Below, one piece after another: positions 7,575 to 16,658 of a stretch of DNA of 22,100 bases. The stretch spans positions 1 through 22,100 of the forward strand of contig JBKCXU010000013.1 in assembly GCA_046316025.1 (NCBI GenBank). The letters are read 5' to 3'. The DNA is from JAJTHJ01 sp046316025 (GTDB lineage Bacteria; Pseudomonadota; Gammaproteobacteria; Burkholderiales; Burkholderiaceae_F). The translations under genes were made by a program, and so were the position numbers. A model generated the notes under the pieces. The model had not been told where the DNA came from and ran no database searches. It worked only from the letters and a program-made list of their open reading frames with translations. Every line of letters starts with the position of its first letter. The stretch's first letter is position 1.

Positions 7575-8081
7575 ATGTCCCTGCGCGACAAGCTGATCCG
7601 CAACTTCAACGAAATCGAGCTCGAGTCCCACGCGCGCGGCGGGCGCTACGCGGGCGCGCGTTACGCGGGGCTGGCCGGCCCCAACACGCCAGGCACCGCG
7701 GCGCGCAAGCTGGGCGCGGGCATCGACATCCTGCCGCCGGGCAAAGTCACCTGCCCTTATCACTTCCACTACGCGCAGGAAGAGATGTTCGTGATCCTCG
7801 AAGGCAGCGGCACGCTGCGCGTGGCGGGCGAACTGATCCCGATCCACGCCGGCGACGTGATCGGCATCCCGCCTGGCCCCGAGTATCCGCACCAGATCGT
7901 CAACACTTCGGACGCGCCGCTGAAGTACCTGTCGATCAGCACGCAGGAGCGGCCGGAGGTCGCCGAGTACCCGGACTCCGGCAAGTACGGCGTCTTCACC
8001 GGCGCCGACGGCCCACTGGTGCAGCGGCGGCGCGTGCACCGGGCCGACAGCGATCTCGATTACTGGGACGGCGAGCCCTGA
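7575..8081 (+). CDS. Cupin-domain protein
   Basis: 168 residues. The ATG at 7575 is preceded by GAGG inside the end of metW at good spacing, so it is probably part of the metX-metW transcript. Single cupin beta-barrel (about residues 45-125): cupin motif 1 with HFH (His63, His65) and Glu69/70 in HFHYAQEEMFVILEGSG, and motif 2 ending in PHQIVN (His106). The four ligands for a metal ion are present, so a metal-binding enzyme or sugar/small-molecule binder is likely. It resembles stand-alone cupins annotated only at domain level; the substrate cannot be named. Confidence 0.88.
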   Translation: MSLRDKLIRNFNEIELESHARGGRYAGARYAGLAGPNTPGTAARKLGAGIDILPPGKVTCPYHFHYAQEEMFVILEGSGTLRVAGELIPIHAGDVIGIPPGPEYPHQIVNTSDAPLKYLSISTQERPEVAEYPDSGKYGVFTGADGPLVQRRRVHRADSDLDYWDGEP

Positions 8082-8122
8082 GCGCGCTATCCTCGCTGTC
8101 CTTTCGCTTGCGGGAGCCGTCG

Positions 8123-8344
8123 ATGGCCGATATGCCGGATTTTTCCAACGTCGAGAGCGGGTCCAGTTCGACCGCGACCAAGATCTACGAGGTCAAGCCG
8201 GGCGACAGCCTGTCCAAGATCGCCAAGCGCGAGTACGGGGATGCCAACAAGTGGCCGCAAATTTTCGAGGCCAACAAGGATGTGCTGAAAGACCCCAACA
8301 AGATCTACCCCGGTCAGAAGCTGAAGATCCCGGCGCTGACCTAG
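8123..8344 (+). CDS. Small single-LysM-domain protein
   Basis: 73 residues, ATG with GGGAG seven bases upstream. Almost all of it is one LysM peptidoglycan-binding domain: YEVKPGDSLSKIAKREYGDANKWPQIFEANK to YPGQKLKIP, residues about 23-72. It looks like the C-terminal half of YgaU/Kbp-type proteins but has no BON domain, and no signal peptide is visible, so it is probably cytoplasmic or uses another export route. A possible -10 box, TATCCT (8088-8093), precedes it. Confidence 0.88.
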   Translation: MADMPDFSNVESGSSSTATKIYEVKPGDSLSKIAKREYGDANKWPQIFEANKDVLKDPNKIYPGQKLKIPALT

Positions 8345-8398
8345 ACACGGCGCGCACGCGCGCAGGCAGTTGCGACCTCAACCTGTGGAGACCCACCC

Positions 8399-8872
8399 AT
8401 GACTTCGATGCTTCGTTTGGCCGCGTTGGCGGCCGCTTCCGTGATCGCGCTGGCTGCCTGCGGCAAGAAGGAGCCGCCACCGCCGCCCGCACCTGCTCCG
8501 GCGCCCGCTCCCGCGCCGGCTCCGGCGCCCGCCCCCGCAGGCGTCGTCCTCTCGGCGGTGACGCTCGGCAAGGCGGTCGGCGCGGACAAGAAGGTGACCG
8601 CCGCCACCGAAGTCTTTGCCAAGGCGGACACGATTCACGCCTCGATCGACACGACCGGCGCCGGCACGGCAACGCTGGCGGCCAAGTGGACCTTTACCAA
8701 GGACGGCAAGACCGTCACGGTGAAGGAAGACAGTGCCACCATCACGCCGACCGGGCCGGCGACCACGGAGTTCCACATCGCCAAGCCTGACGGCTGGCCG
8801 GTGGGCGACTATCAGGTCGAAGTCCTGCTCGACGGCAAGGTCGTATCGACCAAGAGTTTCAAGGTGCAGTAA
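8399..8872 (+). CDS. Predicted lipoprotein with Pro/Ala-rich linker
   Basis: 157 residues; ATG at 8399 with GGAG eight bases upstream. The signal peptide ends in a lipobox LAAC with Cys21, so it is probably anchored in a membrane facing the periplasm. Residues about 26-47 are an alternating proline/alanine spacer encoded by near-perfect GCTCCGGCGCCC-type repeats. The rest is a small beta-sandwich-like domain (ATLAAKWTFTKDGKTV, GDYQVEVLLDGKVV) similar in pattern to Ig-like or copper-chaperone-type folds. It follows the LysM gene on the same strand, so both may belong to envelope maintenance. Function unknown. Confidence 0.85.
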   Translation: MTSMLRLAALAAASVIALAACGKKEPPPPPAPAPAPAPAPAPAPAPAGVVLSAVTLGKAVGADKKVTAATEVFAKADTIHASIDTTGAGTATLAAKWTFTKDGKTVTVKEDSATITPTGPATTEFHIAKPDGWPVGDYQVEVLLDGKVVSTKSFKVQ

Positions 8873-8891
8873 AGCGTCAGTCGGGGCGCCC

Positions 8892-8941
8892 TCGGGTCGG
8901 AGTGCGGCGACGCCGCGCTCCATCTCCGAGTGCCGACCCGA
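8892..8941. terminator. Large stem-loop between convergent genes (possible bidirectional terminator)
   Basis: TCGGGTCGG (8892-8900) pairs with CCGACCCGA (8933-8941), with an inner hairpin built from GGAGTGCGGCG and CGCCGCGCTCC. It fills the gap between the convergent lipoprotein and ampG genes. No T-tract is present, so termination is only inferred from position. Confidence 0.4.
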
Positions 8942-8948
8942 TGGGACT

Positions 8949-10352
8949 TCAATCTGGCGGCGGCGCGGGACGCATCGATACCCGCGCCGCCAGCCACACC
9001 AGCACCAGCACCGGCACGCCGAGCATGGCGGTGCCGACAAAAAACGCCGGGTAGCCCCAGGCATCGACCGCCAAGCCGCCGAGGCCGGCGACAAACTTCG
9101 GCGCCAGCAGCATCACGCTGGAAAACAGCGCGTACTGCGTGGCCGAGTACGACAGGTTAGTGAGGCTCGACAGGTAGGCGATGAAGGCGGCCGAGGCCAG
9201 CCCGGCGGCGAGGTTGTCGGCGCTCACCACCAGCACCAGCCCGGTCAGGTCGTGCCCGCGCCCGGCGAGCCAGGCGAAGAGCAGGTTGGACGCGGCCGAC
9301 AGCAGCGCGCCGGCAAACAGGATGCGCGCCACGCCGTAACGCGCGGTCAGCACGCCGCCGATGAAGGCGCCGGCCAGCGTCATCAGCACGCCGTAGACCT
9401 TGGACACGGCGGCCACCTCGTCCTTGGTGAAGCCCATGTCCACGTAGAACGGGAAGGCCATGATGCCGAGCACGATGTCGGAGATGCGGTAGACGGCGAT
9501 CAGCGCCAGCACCAGCGCGGCGTGCCAGCGGTAGCGGTGCAGAAAGTCCGCAAACGGCCCGACCACCGACACCTGCACCCACGCCGCCACGCGCGCCGTG
9601 CGCGCGGGCCAACCGCGCTCGGCGGCGTAACGGGCGGCGAGGCGCTCTTCCTCGACGGCCGTGGCCGCCACCGCAGCGGCGGTGTACGGCTCCGGCGCGC
9701 GCAGCACGGCCACGATGCCGACGGCCATCGACGCTGCCATCGCCAGATACGCGACCGTCCACGGCAGCGCCAACTCGCCCGGTGCGGCGTCGCTGGCGCG
9801 CGCGGCGATCCACAAAGCGCCGGCGCCGGCCCAGATCATCGCCGCGCGGTAGCCGGTCTGGTAAGTGGCGGCGAGCGCGGCCTGCTGCTCGGGCGGGGCG
9901 GACTCGATCCGGTATGCATCGAGCGCGATGTCCTGCGTGGCCGAGGCAAAGGCGACCAGCACCGCGCAGGCAACCAGCAGCACCAGGGTGTGCCGCGGGT
10001 CGGCCAGCGCCATGCCGGCAAGCCCCAGCACGATCGCCAGTTGCGAGGCCAGCAGCCACGCGCGGCGCCGCCCCAGCACGCGCGTGAGCCACGGCAGCGG
10101 CAGCCGGTCGACCAACGGCGCCCAGACGAACTTGAAGCCGTAGGCCAGACCGACCCAGCTCAGAAAACCGATCGTGGTGCGGTTGATGCCGGCCTCGCGC
10201 AACCGGAACGACAGCGTGCCCAGCACCAGCAGCAGCGGCAGCCCGGCGCCGAAGCCGAGAAACAGCATGCGCAGCGCCGCCGGCTCCAGATAAACCCGCA
10301 GCGCGTCGCGCCAGCGGCGCGGCGGCGCTTGTATTGGTGCAGGGCCAGCCAT
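8949..10352 (-). CDS. ampG: AmpG-family muropeptide permease (MFS)
   Basis: 467 residues, close to AmpG length. AmpG imports GlcNAc-anhydro-MurNAc peptides from the periplasm for cell-wall recycling. Seen: many hydrophobic spans consistent with 12-14 membrane segments; the N-terminal LFLGFGAGLPLLLVLGTLSFRLREAGI; WAPLVDRLPLPWLTRVLGRRRAW, an MFS loop; and the family hallmark FASATQDIALDAYRIE, followed by GYRAAMIWAGAGAL. Start at 10352; divergent from the M48 gene with a 34-base gap. It also follows metX-metW here; I recall that pairing from other betaproteobacteria, from memory only. Confidence 0.9.
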   Translation of the reverse strand: MAGPAPIQAPPRRWRDALRVYLEPAALRMLFLGFGAGLPLLLVLGTLSFRLREAGINRTTIGFLSWVGLAYGFKFVWAPLVDRLPLPWLTRVLGRRRAWLLASQLAIVLGLAGMALADPRHTLVLLVACAVLVAFASATQDIALDAYRIESAPPEQQAALAATYQTGYRAAMIWAGAGALWIAARASDAAPGELALPWTVAYLAMAASMAVGIVAVLRAPEPYTAAAVAATAVEEERLAARYAAERGWPARTARVAAWVQVSVVGPFADFLHRYRWHAALVLALIAVYRISDIVLGIMAFPFYVDMGFTKDEVAAVSKVYGVLMTLAGAFIGGVLTARYGVARILFAGALLSAASNLLFAWLAGRGHDLTGLVLVVSADNLAAGLASAAFIAYLSSLTNLSYSATQYALFSSVMLLAPKFVAGLGGLAVDAWGYPAFFVGTAMLGVPVLVLVWLAARVSMRPAPPPD

Positions 10353-10386
10353 ATGTGGCGAGCTTAGCCGTTAGAGTGCGCACCCG

Positions 10387-11193
10387 ATGTCGCTCCGTCT
10401 GCTCGCTGCCCTGTCTCTCGCCGCCGCGCTGCTGGCGCCGGCCGCGTTCGCCCAGACGCCGGCCGAAGGGGTCGAGGTGCGCAAGCCCTGGCTGCGGCTG
10501 GTGCCGGAGTCGATGGTCAATCAGACCGCCGCGCAGCAGTACGCGCAGATGAAGCAGCAGGCGCAGGCCAAGGGGCGGCTGAATGTCGACCCGGCGCAGA
10601 CGCAGCGCGTGCGCGCTATCGCCGCGCGGCTGATCCCGCAGGGCGAGCGCTTCCACCCCGGTGCGCGCGACTGGCGCTGGGAGGTCAACGTGGTCGAGTC
10701 GCCGGCGGTCAACGCCTTCGTGCTGCCGGGCGGCAAGATCATGGTTTACTCAGGCTTGATCGAGCGGCTCAAGCTCACCGACGACGAACTGGCCGCCATC
10801 GTCGGCCACGAGATCGCGCACGCGCTGCTCGAACACGGCCGCGCGCGCATGAGCGAGGCGCTGGTCAAGAACGTCGGCATCAGCGTGGCAGCGGCCTACC
10901 TCGGCCTGGGCGACCTCGGCACCGCCGCACTGGCGCAGGCCGCGGATTTGGCGATCACCTTGCCGTACTCACGCAGCCACGAGACCGATGCCGACCTGGT
11001 CGGCATCGAACTCGCCGCCCGCGCCGGCTACGACCCGCGCGCGGCGATCTCGGTGTGGGAAAAGATGGCGCGCGGCGGCGGCGCGCAGCCGCCCGAACTG
11101 CTGTCCACCCACCCCGCCAACGCGAGCCGCATCCGCGAACTGGAAGAAGCGATGCCGCGCGTGTTGCCGCTGTACCAGGCGGCGAGGCGATAA
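10387..11193 (+). CDS. Secreted M48-family zinc metalloprotease
   Basis: 268 residues with a clear signal peptide (residues 1 to about 22, ending AFAQ), so a periplasmic or outer-membrane-facing peptidase. Zinc site HEIAH at residues 141-145 and the third ligand Glu199 in SHETDADLVGIELA. Closest in architecture to LoiP/YcaL-type M48 peptidases, which act in outer-membrane protein quality control; it lacks the TPR tail of BepA. There is no Shine-Dalgarno, and a -10-like TAGAGT (10372-10377) ends nine bases before the ATG. Confidence 0.92.
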   Translation: MSLRLLAALSLAAALLAPAAFAQTPAEGVEVRKPWLRLVPESMVNQTAAQQYAQMKQQAQAKGRLNVDPAQTQRVRAIAARLIPQGERFHPGARDWRWEVNVVESPAVNAFVLPGGKIMVYSGLIERLKLTDDELAAIVGHEIAHALLEHGRARMSEALVKNVGISVAAAYLGLGDLGTAALAQAADLAITLPYSRSHETDADLVGIELAARAGYDPRAAISVWEKMARGGGAQPPELLSTHPANASRIRELEEAMPRVLPLYQAARR

Positions 11194-11218
11194 GGGCGCT
11201 CGCCGCCAGAGCGATCGC

Positions 11219-13396
11219 CTATGCGCGGCTGAAGACCACCGCGGCGAGCGGCGGCAGTTCGACCCGCAGCGTGGCCGGCAGGCCGTAAGCACCGGGCGCG
11301 CTCGCCTCCACGCCGCCGGCATTGCCGACGTCGCTGCCGCCGTAGTGGCGCGAATCGGTGTTGATCGACTCCACGTAGCGCCCCGCCGCCGGCACGCCGA
11401 GCGCCACCACCCGCGGCACCGGGGTTAGGTTCAGCGCGACCACCGCAAAGCTGCCGTCGCGCCCGTAGCGGATGTAGGAGAGCAGCGAGTGGTCGGCATC
11501 GTCCGGCTCGATCCAGCGGAAGCCCCCGGCCTCGAAGTCCTGTTGATGCAGTGCCGGCGTGTCGCGGTACAGATGCGCCAGATCGCGATACAGGCGGCGC
11601 ACGCCGGCGTGCTGGTCGCGCGCCGCCTGGTGCCACTCGAGCTCGCCCCGCTCATGCCACTCCGGGCCGTGCGCGAACTCGCTGCCCATGAAGTTCAACT
11701 TCTTGCCGGGGTAAGTCATCTGATACGCGAACAGCAGCCGCAGATTGGCGAATCTCTGCCAGTCGTCGCCGGGCATCTTGGCGACCAGCGAACCCTTGCC
11801 GTGCACCACTTCGTCGTGCGACAGCGGCAGCACGAAGTTCTCGGTGTACGCGTACAACTGGCCGAAGGTCAGCAGCCGGTGGTGGTAGCGGCGGTGCACG
11901 GGGTCCAGCCGCATGTACTCCAGCGTGTCGTGCATCCAGCCCATGTTCCACTTCATCGAAAAACCCAGCCCGCCGGCATCGACCGGGCGGCTCACCTGCG
12001 GCCAGGCGGTGGACTCTTCCGCAATCGTCAGCGCGCCGGGAAAGTCGCCGTGCACCATCGTGTTGAGGCTCCGCAGGAAGTCGATCGCCTCCAGGTTCTC
12101 GCGCCCGCCGAAGCGGTTGGGAATCCACTCGCCCTGCGCGCGCGAGTAGTCCAGGTACAGCATCGAGGCCACCGCATCGACGCGCAGCCCGTCGAAGTGG
12201 AACTCCTCCAGCCAGTAGTGCGCGCTCGCCAGCAAAAACGAGCGCACCTCGGCGCGGCCGTAGTTGAAGATGTGCGTGCCCCAGTCGGGGTGGCGGCCGG
12301 ATCTAGGGTCGGCATGCTCGTACAGCGCCGTGCCGTCGTAGTGGGCGAGCGCCCAGGCGTCGCTCGGAAAGTGCCCCGGCACCCAGTCGAGCAGCACGCC
12401 GATGCCGGCCTGATGGCAGCGGTCGATCAACTCACGCAACCCGTCGGGGTCGCCGCCGCGGCTGCTGGGCGCGAAGTACCCGGTCGTCTGATAGCCCCAG
12501 GACAAATCCAGCGGATGCTCGGTGATCGGCATCAGCTCGATGTGCGTGCAGCCCAGTTCGGTCACGTAGGGCACGAGGCGGTCGGCCAGTTCGCGATAGC
12601 TATAGAAGCGCCCATCCGGGTGGCGCATCCATGAATACGCGTGCACTTCGTAGATGTGCATCGGCGCGTGCAGCCAGTCGGCCTGCGCGCGGCGGGCGAG
12701 CCAGTCGGCGTCGCGCCATTGGTGGCGGCTGGCGCCCTGAACGATGGCCGCGGTGGCCGGCCGCAGCTCAAAGCCCTGCGCGTAGGGGTCGGCCTTGACG
12801 AAGACGTGGCCGGTATCGCGGTTGCGCAGCTCGAACTTGTACAGCGCGCCCGGCGCCACGCCGGGGATGAACAACTCCCACACGCCGCCGCCGCCGCGCG
12901 ACTGCATCGGGTGCGCGCGGCCGTCCCAGCGGTTGAAGTCGCCGACCACCGACACGCGCTCCGCGTTCGGCGCCCAGACGGCAAAGCGCGCGCCGTCGAT
13001 GCCGTCGAGCGTCAGCGGGTTCGCACCCAGGCAGCGCCAGGCTTGCAGCAGCCGACCGGAGCCGAACAGGTGCAGCTCGAAGTCGGTGATCGTCGGCGCA
13101 AAGCCGTAGGGGTCGGCAAACTCGCGCAGCGCGCCGTCTTCATCCACCCGCAGCCGCGTGGGGCGGGGTGGCGGCGTGGCACCGCGCCACACGAAGAGCG
13201 CGGTTTCGCCGTCACGCTGCATCGGCTGCCAGTCGGCACCGACCGCGATCCAGGCACGGGCCGCATGCGGCAGCAGCGCGCGATGAACATATGCCGTGCC
13301 GTCGCGGTGCAGGCCCAGGGTGCCGAGCGGGTCGTGCAGGCGCCCCGCCAGCAGGCGGGCGCGGCGGTCGTCGGGCAGTGCAAGGTCGGCGCTCAT
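11219..13396 (-). CDS. glgB: 1,4-alpha-glucan branching enzyme (GH13)
   Basis: 725 residues from the ATG at 13396, giving the usual GlgB length; the open frame further upstream is not supported. GlgB makes the alpha-1,6 branches of glycogen. Domains: an N-terminal CBM48-like repeat with DPLGTLGLH, a second CBM48 (RFAVWAPNAERVSVVGDFNRWDG, about residues 135-220), the GH13 barrel and a C-terminal beta domain. Catalytic Asp407 in GLRVDAVASM and Glu460 in TIAEEST lie two positions from E. coli Asp405 and Glu458; LSHDEVVHGKGS is also present. Divergent from glgC. Confidence 0.97.
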   Translation of the reverse strand: MSADLALPDDRRARLLAGRLHDPLGTLGLHRDGTAYVHRALLPHAARAWIAVGADWQPMQRDGETALFVWRGATPPPRPTRLRVDEDGALREFADPYGFAPTITDFELHLFGSGRLLQAWRCLGANPLTLDGIDGARFAVWAPNAERVSVVGDFNRWDGRAHPMQSRGGGGVWELFIPGVAPGALYKFELRNRDTGHVFVKADPYAQGFELRPATAAIVQGASRHQWRDADWLARRAQADWLHAPMHIYEVHAYSWMRHPDGRFYSYRELADRLVPYVTELGCTHIELMPITEHPLDLSWGYQTTGYFAPSSRGGDPDGLRELIDRCHQAGIGVLLDWVPGHFPSDAWALAHYDGTALYEHADPRSGRHPDWGTHIFNYGRAEVRSFLLASAHYWLEEFHFDGLRVDAVASMLYLDYSRAQGEWIPNRFGGRENLEAIDFLRSLNTMVHGDFPGALTIAEESTAWPQVSRPVDAGGLGFSMKWNMGWMHDTLEYMRLDPVHRRYHHRLLTFGQLYAYTENFVLPLSHDEVVHGKGSLVAKMPGDDWQRFANLRLLFAYQMTYPGKKLNFMGSEFAHGPEWHERGELEWHQAARDQHAGVRRLYRDLAHLYRDTPALHQQDFEAGGFRWIEPDDADHSLLSYIRYGRDGSFAVVALNLTPVPRVVALGVPAAGRYVESINTDSRHYGGSDVGNAGGVEASAPGAYGLPATLRVELPPLAAVVFSRA

Positions 13397-13405
13397 GGCC
13401 CGGCC

Positions 13406-13411
13406 AGTATA
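13406..13411 (-). promoter_or_regulatory. -10-like box directly before glgB
   Basis: TATACT on the minus strand ends nine bases before the glgB ATG, and no Shine-Dalgarno lies between. The predicted transcript would start two or three bases before the start codon. No good -35 was found. The plus-strand side of the gap holds TAGACT (13509-13514), a possible -10 for glgC. Confidence 0.4.
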
Positions 13412-13587
13412 GGAGTCGGCGCCACGCCCGCCGAGCGATTCGCGACACGCCCCGGCGCGACGGCGCGCTTTGTTGCGCCAAGGCACGGTCGGCGTGCAGC
13501 GCCGCGGCTAGACTGGCGGCAACAGTGGCGGTCCGCGCCGCCTCGCCAGCGCTGCGTCGGCGCGCGGACGCACCCAGGGGAACGTCG

Positions 13588-14907
13588 ATGAAAGACCCTC
13601 GCAGCCACATCGTCGTCGGCCAGCCGCAGCGCGGCGGCAGCCTCGACCGCAACGCAGCGCAACTGGCGCGCAGCACGCTCGCGCTCGTTCTGGCCGGCGG
13701 GCGCGGCTCGCGGCTGGGGCCGCTCACCGACTGGCGGGCCAAGCCGGCGGTGCCGTTTGCCGGCAAGTTCCGCATCATCGACTTCACCCTGTCCAACTGC
13801 GTCAATTCCGGCATCCGCCGCATCGGCATCGCCACCCAGTACAAGGCGCAAAGCCTGATCCGCCACGTGCAGCGGGGCTGGGCGTTTCTCGACGGGCGCT
13901 TCGACGAGTTCATCGACCTGCTGCCGGCGCAGCAACGCGTGACCACCGACTGGTACAAGGGCACCGCCGACGCGGTGTTCCAGAACCTCGACCTGCTGCG
14001 GCTGCACGCGCCCGAGCAGGTGCTGGTGCTGGCCGGCGACCACGTCTACAAGATGGACTACGGCCGCATGCTGCTCGACCACGCGCAGCGCCAGGCCGAC
14101 ATGACCATCGCCTGCATGGAGGTGCCGGTGGCCGAGGCCACCGCCTTCGGCGTGATGCAGGTCGACGAGAGCGGCCGCATCGTCGGCTTCCAGGAAAAGC
14201 CGCGCGAGCCGCAGCCGATCCCGGGGCGGCCGGACACGGCGCTCGTCAGCATGGGCATCTATGCCTTCAACGCGCCCTTTTTGTACGAGCAACTTATCCG
14301 CGACGCCGACGACAAGGCCTCCAAGCACGACTTCGGCGGCGACATCATCCCCAGCGCGATCGCCCGCGGCTACCGGGTGGTGGCGCATCGCTTCGAGGAC
14401 AGCTGCGTGAACATGACGCAGCAGCGGCCGTACTGGCGCGACGTCGGCACCATCGACGCCTTCTGGGAAGCGAACCTCGACCTCACGCACGTCACGCCGG
14501 AGCTGAACCTGTACGACGACACCTGGCCGATCTGGACCTACCAGGCGCAACTGCCGCCGGCCAAGTTCGTGTTCGACGACGCCGGCCGGCGCGGCGAGGC
14601 GATCGACTCGATGGTCTCCGGCGGCTGCATCATCAGCGGCGCGGCGGTGCGCCGCTCGCTGCTGTTCTCGCAGGTGCACGTGCACAGCTACAGCAGCGTC
14701 GAGGACTCGGTGATTCTCGGCAACGTCGATATCGAGCGGCACAGCATCATCCGCCGCGCGGTGATCGACAAGCACTGCCGGCTGCCGGCCGGCACCCGCA
14801 TCGGTGTCGATCCCGACGAAGACCGCCGCCGCTTCCACGTCACCGAGCGCGGCGTGGTGCTGGTCACGCCCGACATGCTCGGCCAGCCAGTGCACAGCCC
14901 GCGATGA
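13588..14907 (+). CDS. glgC: Glucose-1-phosphate adenylyltransferase (ADP-glucose pyrophosphorylase)
   Basis: 439 residues; ATG preceded by AGGGGA at good spacing, and the frame upstream of it has no coding look. GlgC makes ADP-glucose from ATP and glucose 1-phosphate, the controlled step of glycogen synthesis. Seen: nucleotide-binding LVLAGGRGSRLGPLT near residue 32, PFAGKFRIIDFTLSNC, the VLAGDHVYKMDY and VGFQEKP signatures, and a C-terminal left-handed beta-helix (SGGCIISGAAVRRSLLFSQV) used for oligomer and effector contacts. Overlaps the GH57 gene by ATGA, so the two are probably made together. Confidence 0.97.
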   Translation: MKDPRSHIVVGQPQRGGSLDRNAAQLARSTLALVLAGGRGSRLGPLTDWRAKPAVPFAGKFRIIDFTLSNCVNSGIRRIGIATQYKAQSLIRHVQRGWAFLDGRFDEFIDLLPAQQRVTTDWYKGTADAVFQNLDLLRLHAPEQVLVLAGDHVYKMDYGRMLLDHAQRQADMTIACMEVPVAEATAFGVMQVDESGRIVGFQEKPREPQPIPGRPDTALVSMGIYAFNAPFLYEQLIRDADDKASKHDFGGDIIPSAIARGYRVVAHRFEDSCVNMTQQRPYWRDVGTIDAFWEANLDLTHVTPELNLYDDTWPIWTYQAQLPPAKFVFDDAGRRGEAIDSMVSGGCIISGAAVRRSLLFSQVHVHSYSSVEDSVILGNVDIERHSIIRRAVIDKHCRLPAGTRIGVDPDEDRRRFHVTERGVVLVTPDMLGQPVHSPR

Positions 14908-16646
14908 ACGAGGCGGGCGGCCCGCACGAGCCGAAGCTCGACCTCGTGCTGGTGTGGCACATGCACCAGCCGGAGTACCGCGACCCGGTGAGCGGCGAGT
15001 TCCGCCTGCCTTGGGTGTATCTGCACGCGATCAAGGACTACGCCGACATGGCGGCGCATCTGGAGCGCTGCCCGCAGATGCGCGCCACCGTCAACTTCGT
15101 GCCGGTGCTGCTCGACCAGCTGGAGGACTACGCCGAGCAGTTCGCCACCGGCACCTTGCGCGACCCGCTGCTGCGGCTGCTGGCCAAGCCGGCGGGCGAG
15201 CCCTTCGCGCCGGACGAGCGCGCGCTCGTCTTCGAGCAGTGCTTCCACGCCAACCACGAGCGGCTGATCGCGCCCTTCTTCCCCGCGTACAAGCACCTGC
15301 ACGAGCTGGCGCACGCCGAAGGGCCGGAGCGACGCGACCCGCACGGCTACCTGTCCGACCACTACCTGACCGATCTGATCGTCTGGTACCACCTGGCGTG
15401 GACCGGCGAGACGCTGCGCCGCGAGCAGCCGCTGCTGCGCGAGCTGATGGAGCAGGGCCACGGCTACACCGAGCCGCAGCGGCGCGCGCTGCTCGAGCTG
15501 ATCGGCCGCACGGTGGCCGGCATCGTGCCGCGCTACCGGCGGCTGGAAGAAGCCGGGACGATCGAACTCACCACCTCGCCCGCCTGGCACCCGATCGGCC
15601 CGTTGCTCCTCGACTTCGACTGCGCGCGCGAGGTGCAGCCCGGGCTGCCGCTGCCCGCCGGCGGGCCGTATCCCGGCGGCCTCGAGCGGCTCGCCTACCA
15701 CGTGCAGGAAGCGCGCACGAGCCACCTGCGGCGCTTTGGCCGCGCCCCGAGCGGCCTGTGGCCGGCCGAAGGCGCGGTGAGCGACGCCTTCACCCGCGCG
15801 CTCGCCGGCAGCGGCTTCGGCTGGATCGCCTCCGGCAGCCAGGTGCTCGGCAACAGCCTGCGCCGCGCCGGCCGCGGCCCCGATGCGCAGCCGGCGCTGA
15901 TGCACCGGCCGTACCGGCTGCCGCAGCAGAACCGCGAACTGGTGGCGTTCTTCCGCGACGACCGCCGGGCCGACCTGATCGGCTTCGAGTATCGCAAGTG
16001 GCACAGCCGCGACGCGGCGCTGAACTTCGTCGCCGATCTCGAAGCGCTGGCCGGCACCACGCCCGGCCCGCGGCCGGTGGTGACCATCGTCGTCGATGGC
16101 GAAAACGCCTGGGAGTACTACCCGTTCAACGGCTACTACTTCCTGACCGAACTGTACGAGCGCATCGCCGCGCATCCGACGATCCGCGCCGTCACGCCGC
16201 GCCGCTGGCTGGCCGAGCGGGCGGCGATCCTGTCCACCGGCGGCGCCGATCCCGCGGTCGAACTGCCGGGGCTGGCCGCCGGCAGTTGGGTCTACGGGGA
16301 TCTCACCACCTGGATCGGCTCGCCCGACAAAAACGCCGGCTGGGATCTGTTGCTCGCCGCCAAGCGCGCCTGCGACGAGGTGCTGGCCACCGGCGACCTG
16401 CCGGCCGAGCGGCGCGCCGCGGCGCTCAAACAACTGGCGGTGTGCGAAGGCTCGGACTGGTGCTGGTGGTTCGGCGACTACAACCCGGCCGAGGCGGTGG
16501 CGAGCTTCGACCGCGTCTACCGCGCGCATCTGGCGCGGCTGTACAAGCTGCTCGACCTGGAGCCGCCGGCCACGCTGGACCAGCCGGTCAGCCGCGGCAG
16601 CGCGCGGGCGGCGTCCGAAGGACAGATCCGCCGCTCGGCGCAGTGA
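14904..16646 (+). CDS. GH57-family alpha-glucan glycoside hydrolase
   Basis: 580 residues, starting in the glgC stop overlap. GH57 enzymes act on alpha-glucans as amylases, 4-alpha-glucanotransferases, branching or debranching enzymes with a retaining mechanism. The conserved regions are visible: region 1 HMHQP (residues 19-23), region 2 around DLIVWYHLAWTGE, region 3 GLWPAEGAVS with Glu289 as likely nucleophile, and region 4 VVDGENAWEYY with Asp398 as likely acid/base. No signal peptide, so cytoplasmic. It resembles the COG1449 alpha-amylase/alpha-mannosidase group rather than the well-studied GH57 branching enzymes. Coupling to glgC supports a role in glycogen metabolism; the exact reaction is open. 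Confidence 0.9.
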   Translation: MNEAGGPHEPKLDLVLVWHMHQPEYRDPVSGEFRLPWVYLHAIKDYADMAAHLERCPQMRATVNFVPVLLDQLEDYAEQFATGTLRDPLLRLLAKPAGEPFAPDERALVFEQCFHANHERLIAPFFPAYKHLHELAHAEGPERRDPHGYLSDHYLTDLIVWYHLAWTGETLRREQPLLRELMEQGHGYTEPQRRALLELIGRTVAGIVPRYRRLEEAGTIELTTSPAWHPIGPLLLDFDCAREVQPGLPLPAGGPYPGGLERLAYHVQEARTSHLRRFGRAPSGLWPAEGAVSDAFTRALAGSGFGWIASGSQVLGNSLRRAGRGPDAQPALMHRPYRLPQQNRELVAFFRDDRRADLIGFEYRKWHSRDAALNFVADLEALAGTTPGPRPVVTIVVDGENAWEYYPFNGYYFLTELYERIAAHPTIRAVTPRRWLAERAAILSTGGADPAVELPGLAAGSWVYGDLTTWIGSPDKNAGWDLLLAAKRACDEVLATGDLPAERRAAALKQLAVCEGSDWCWWFGDYNPAEAVASFDRVYRAHLARLYKLLDLEPPATLDQPVSRGSARAASEGQIRRSAQ

Positions 16647-16658
16647 GTCCGCGGCCTC

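Noticed and set aside
8460..8545. Tandem repeat of a mobile or CRISPR kind
   Set aside because: The short repeats encode the Pro/Ala linker of the lipoprotein, an ordinary low-complexity spacer.
8733..10367. 544-codon open frame on the plus strand
   Set aside because: Antisense to ampG, with Gln/Arg/His-rich low-complexity translation; ampG has clear family motifs and membrane segments.
13397..13486. Longer GlgB start
   Set aside because: The extension is Arg-rich with no SD and no match to GlgB; MSADLALPDD at 13396 fits the family.
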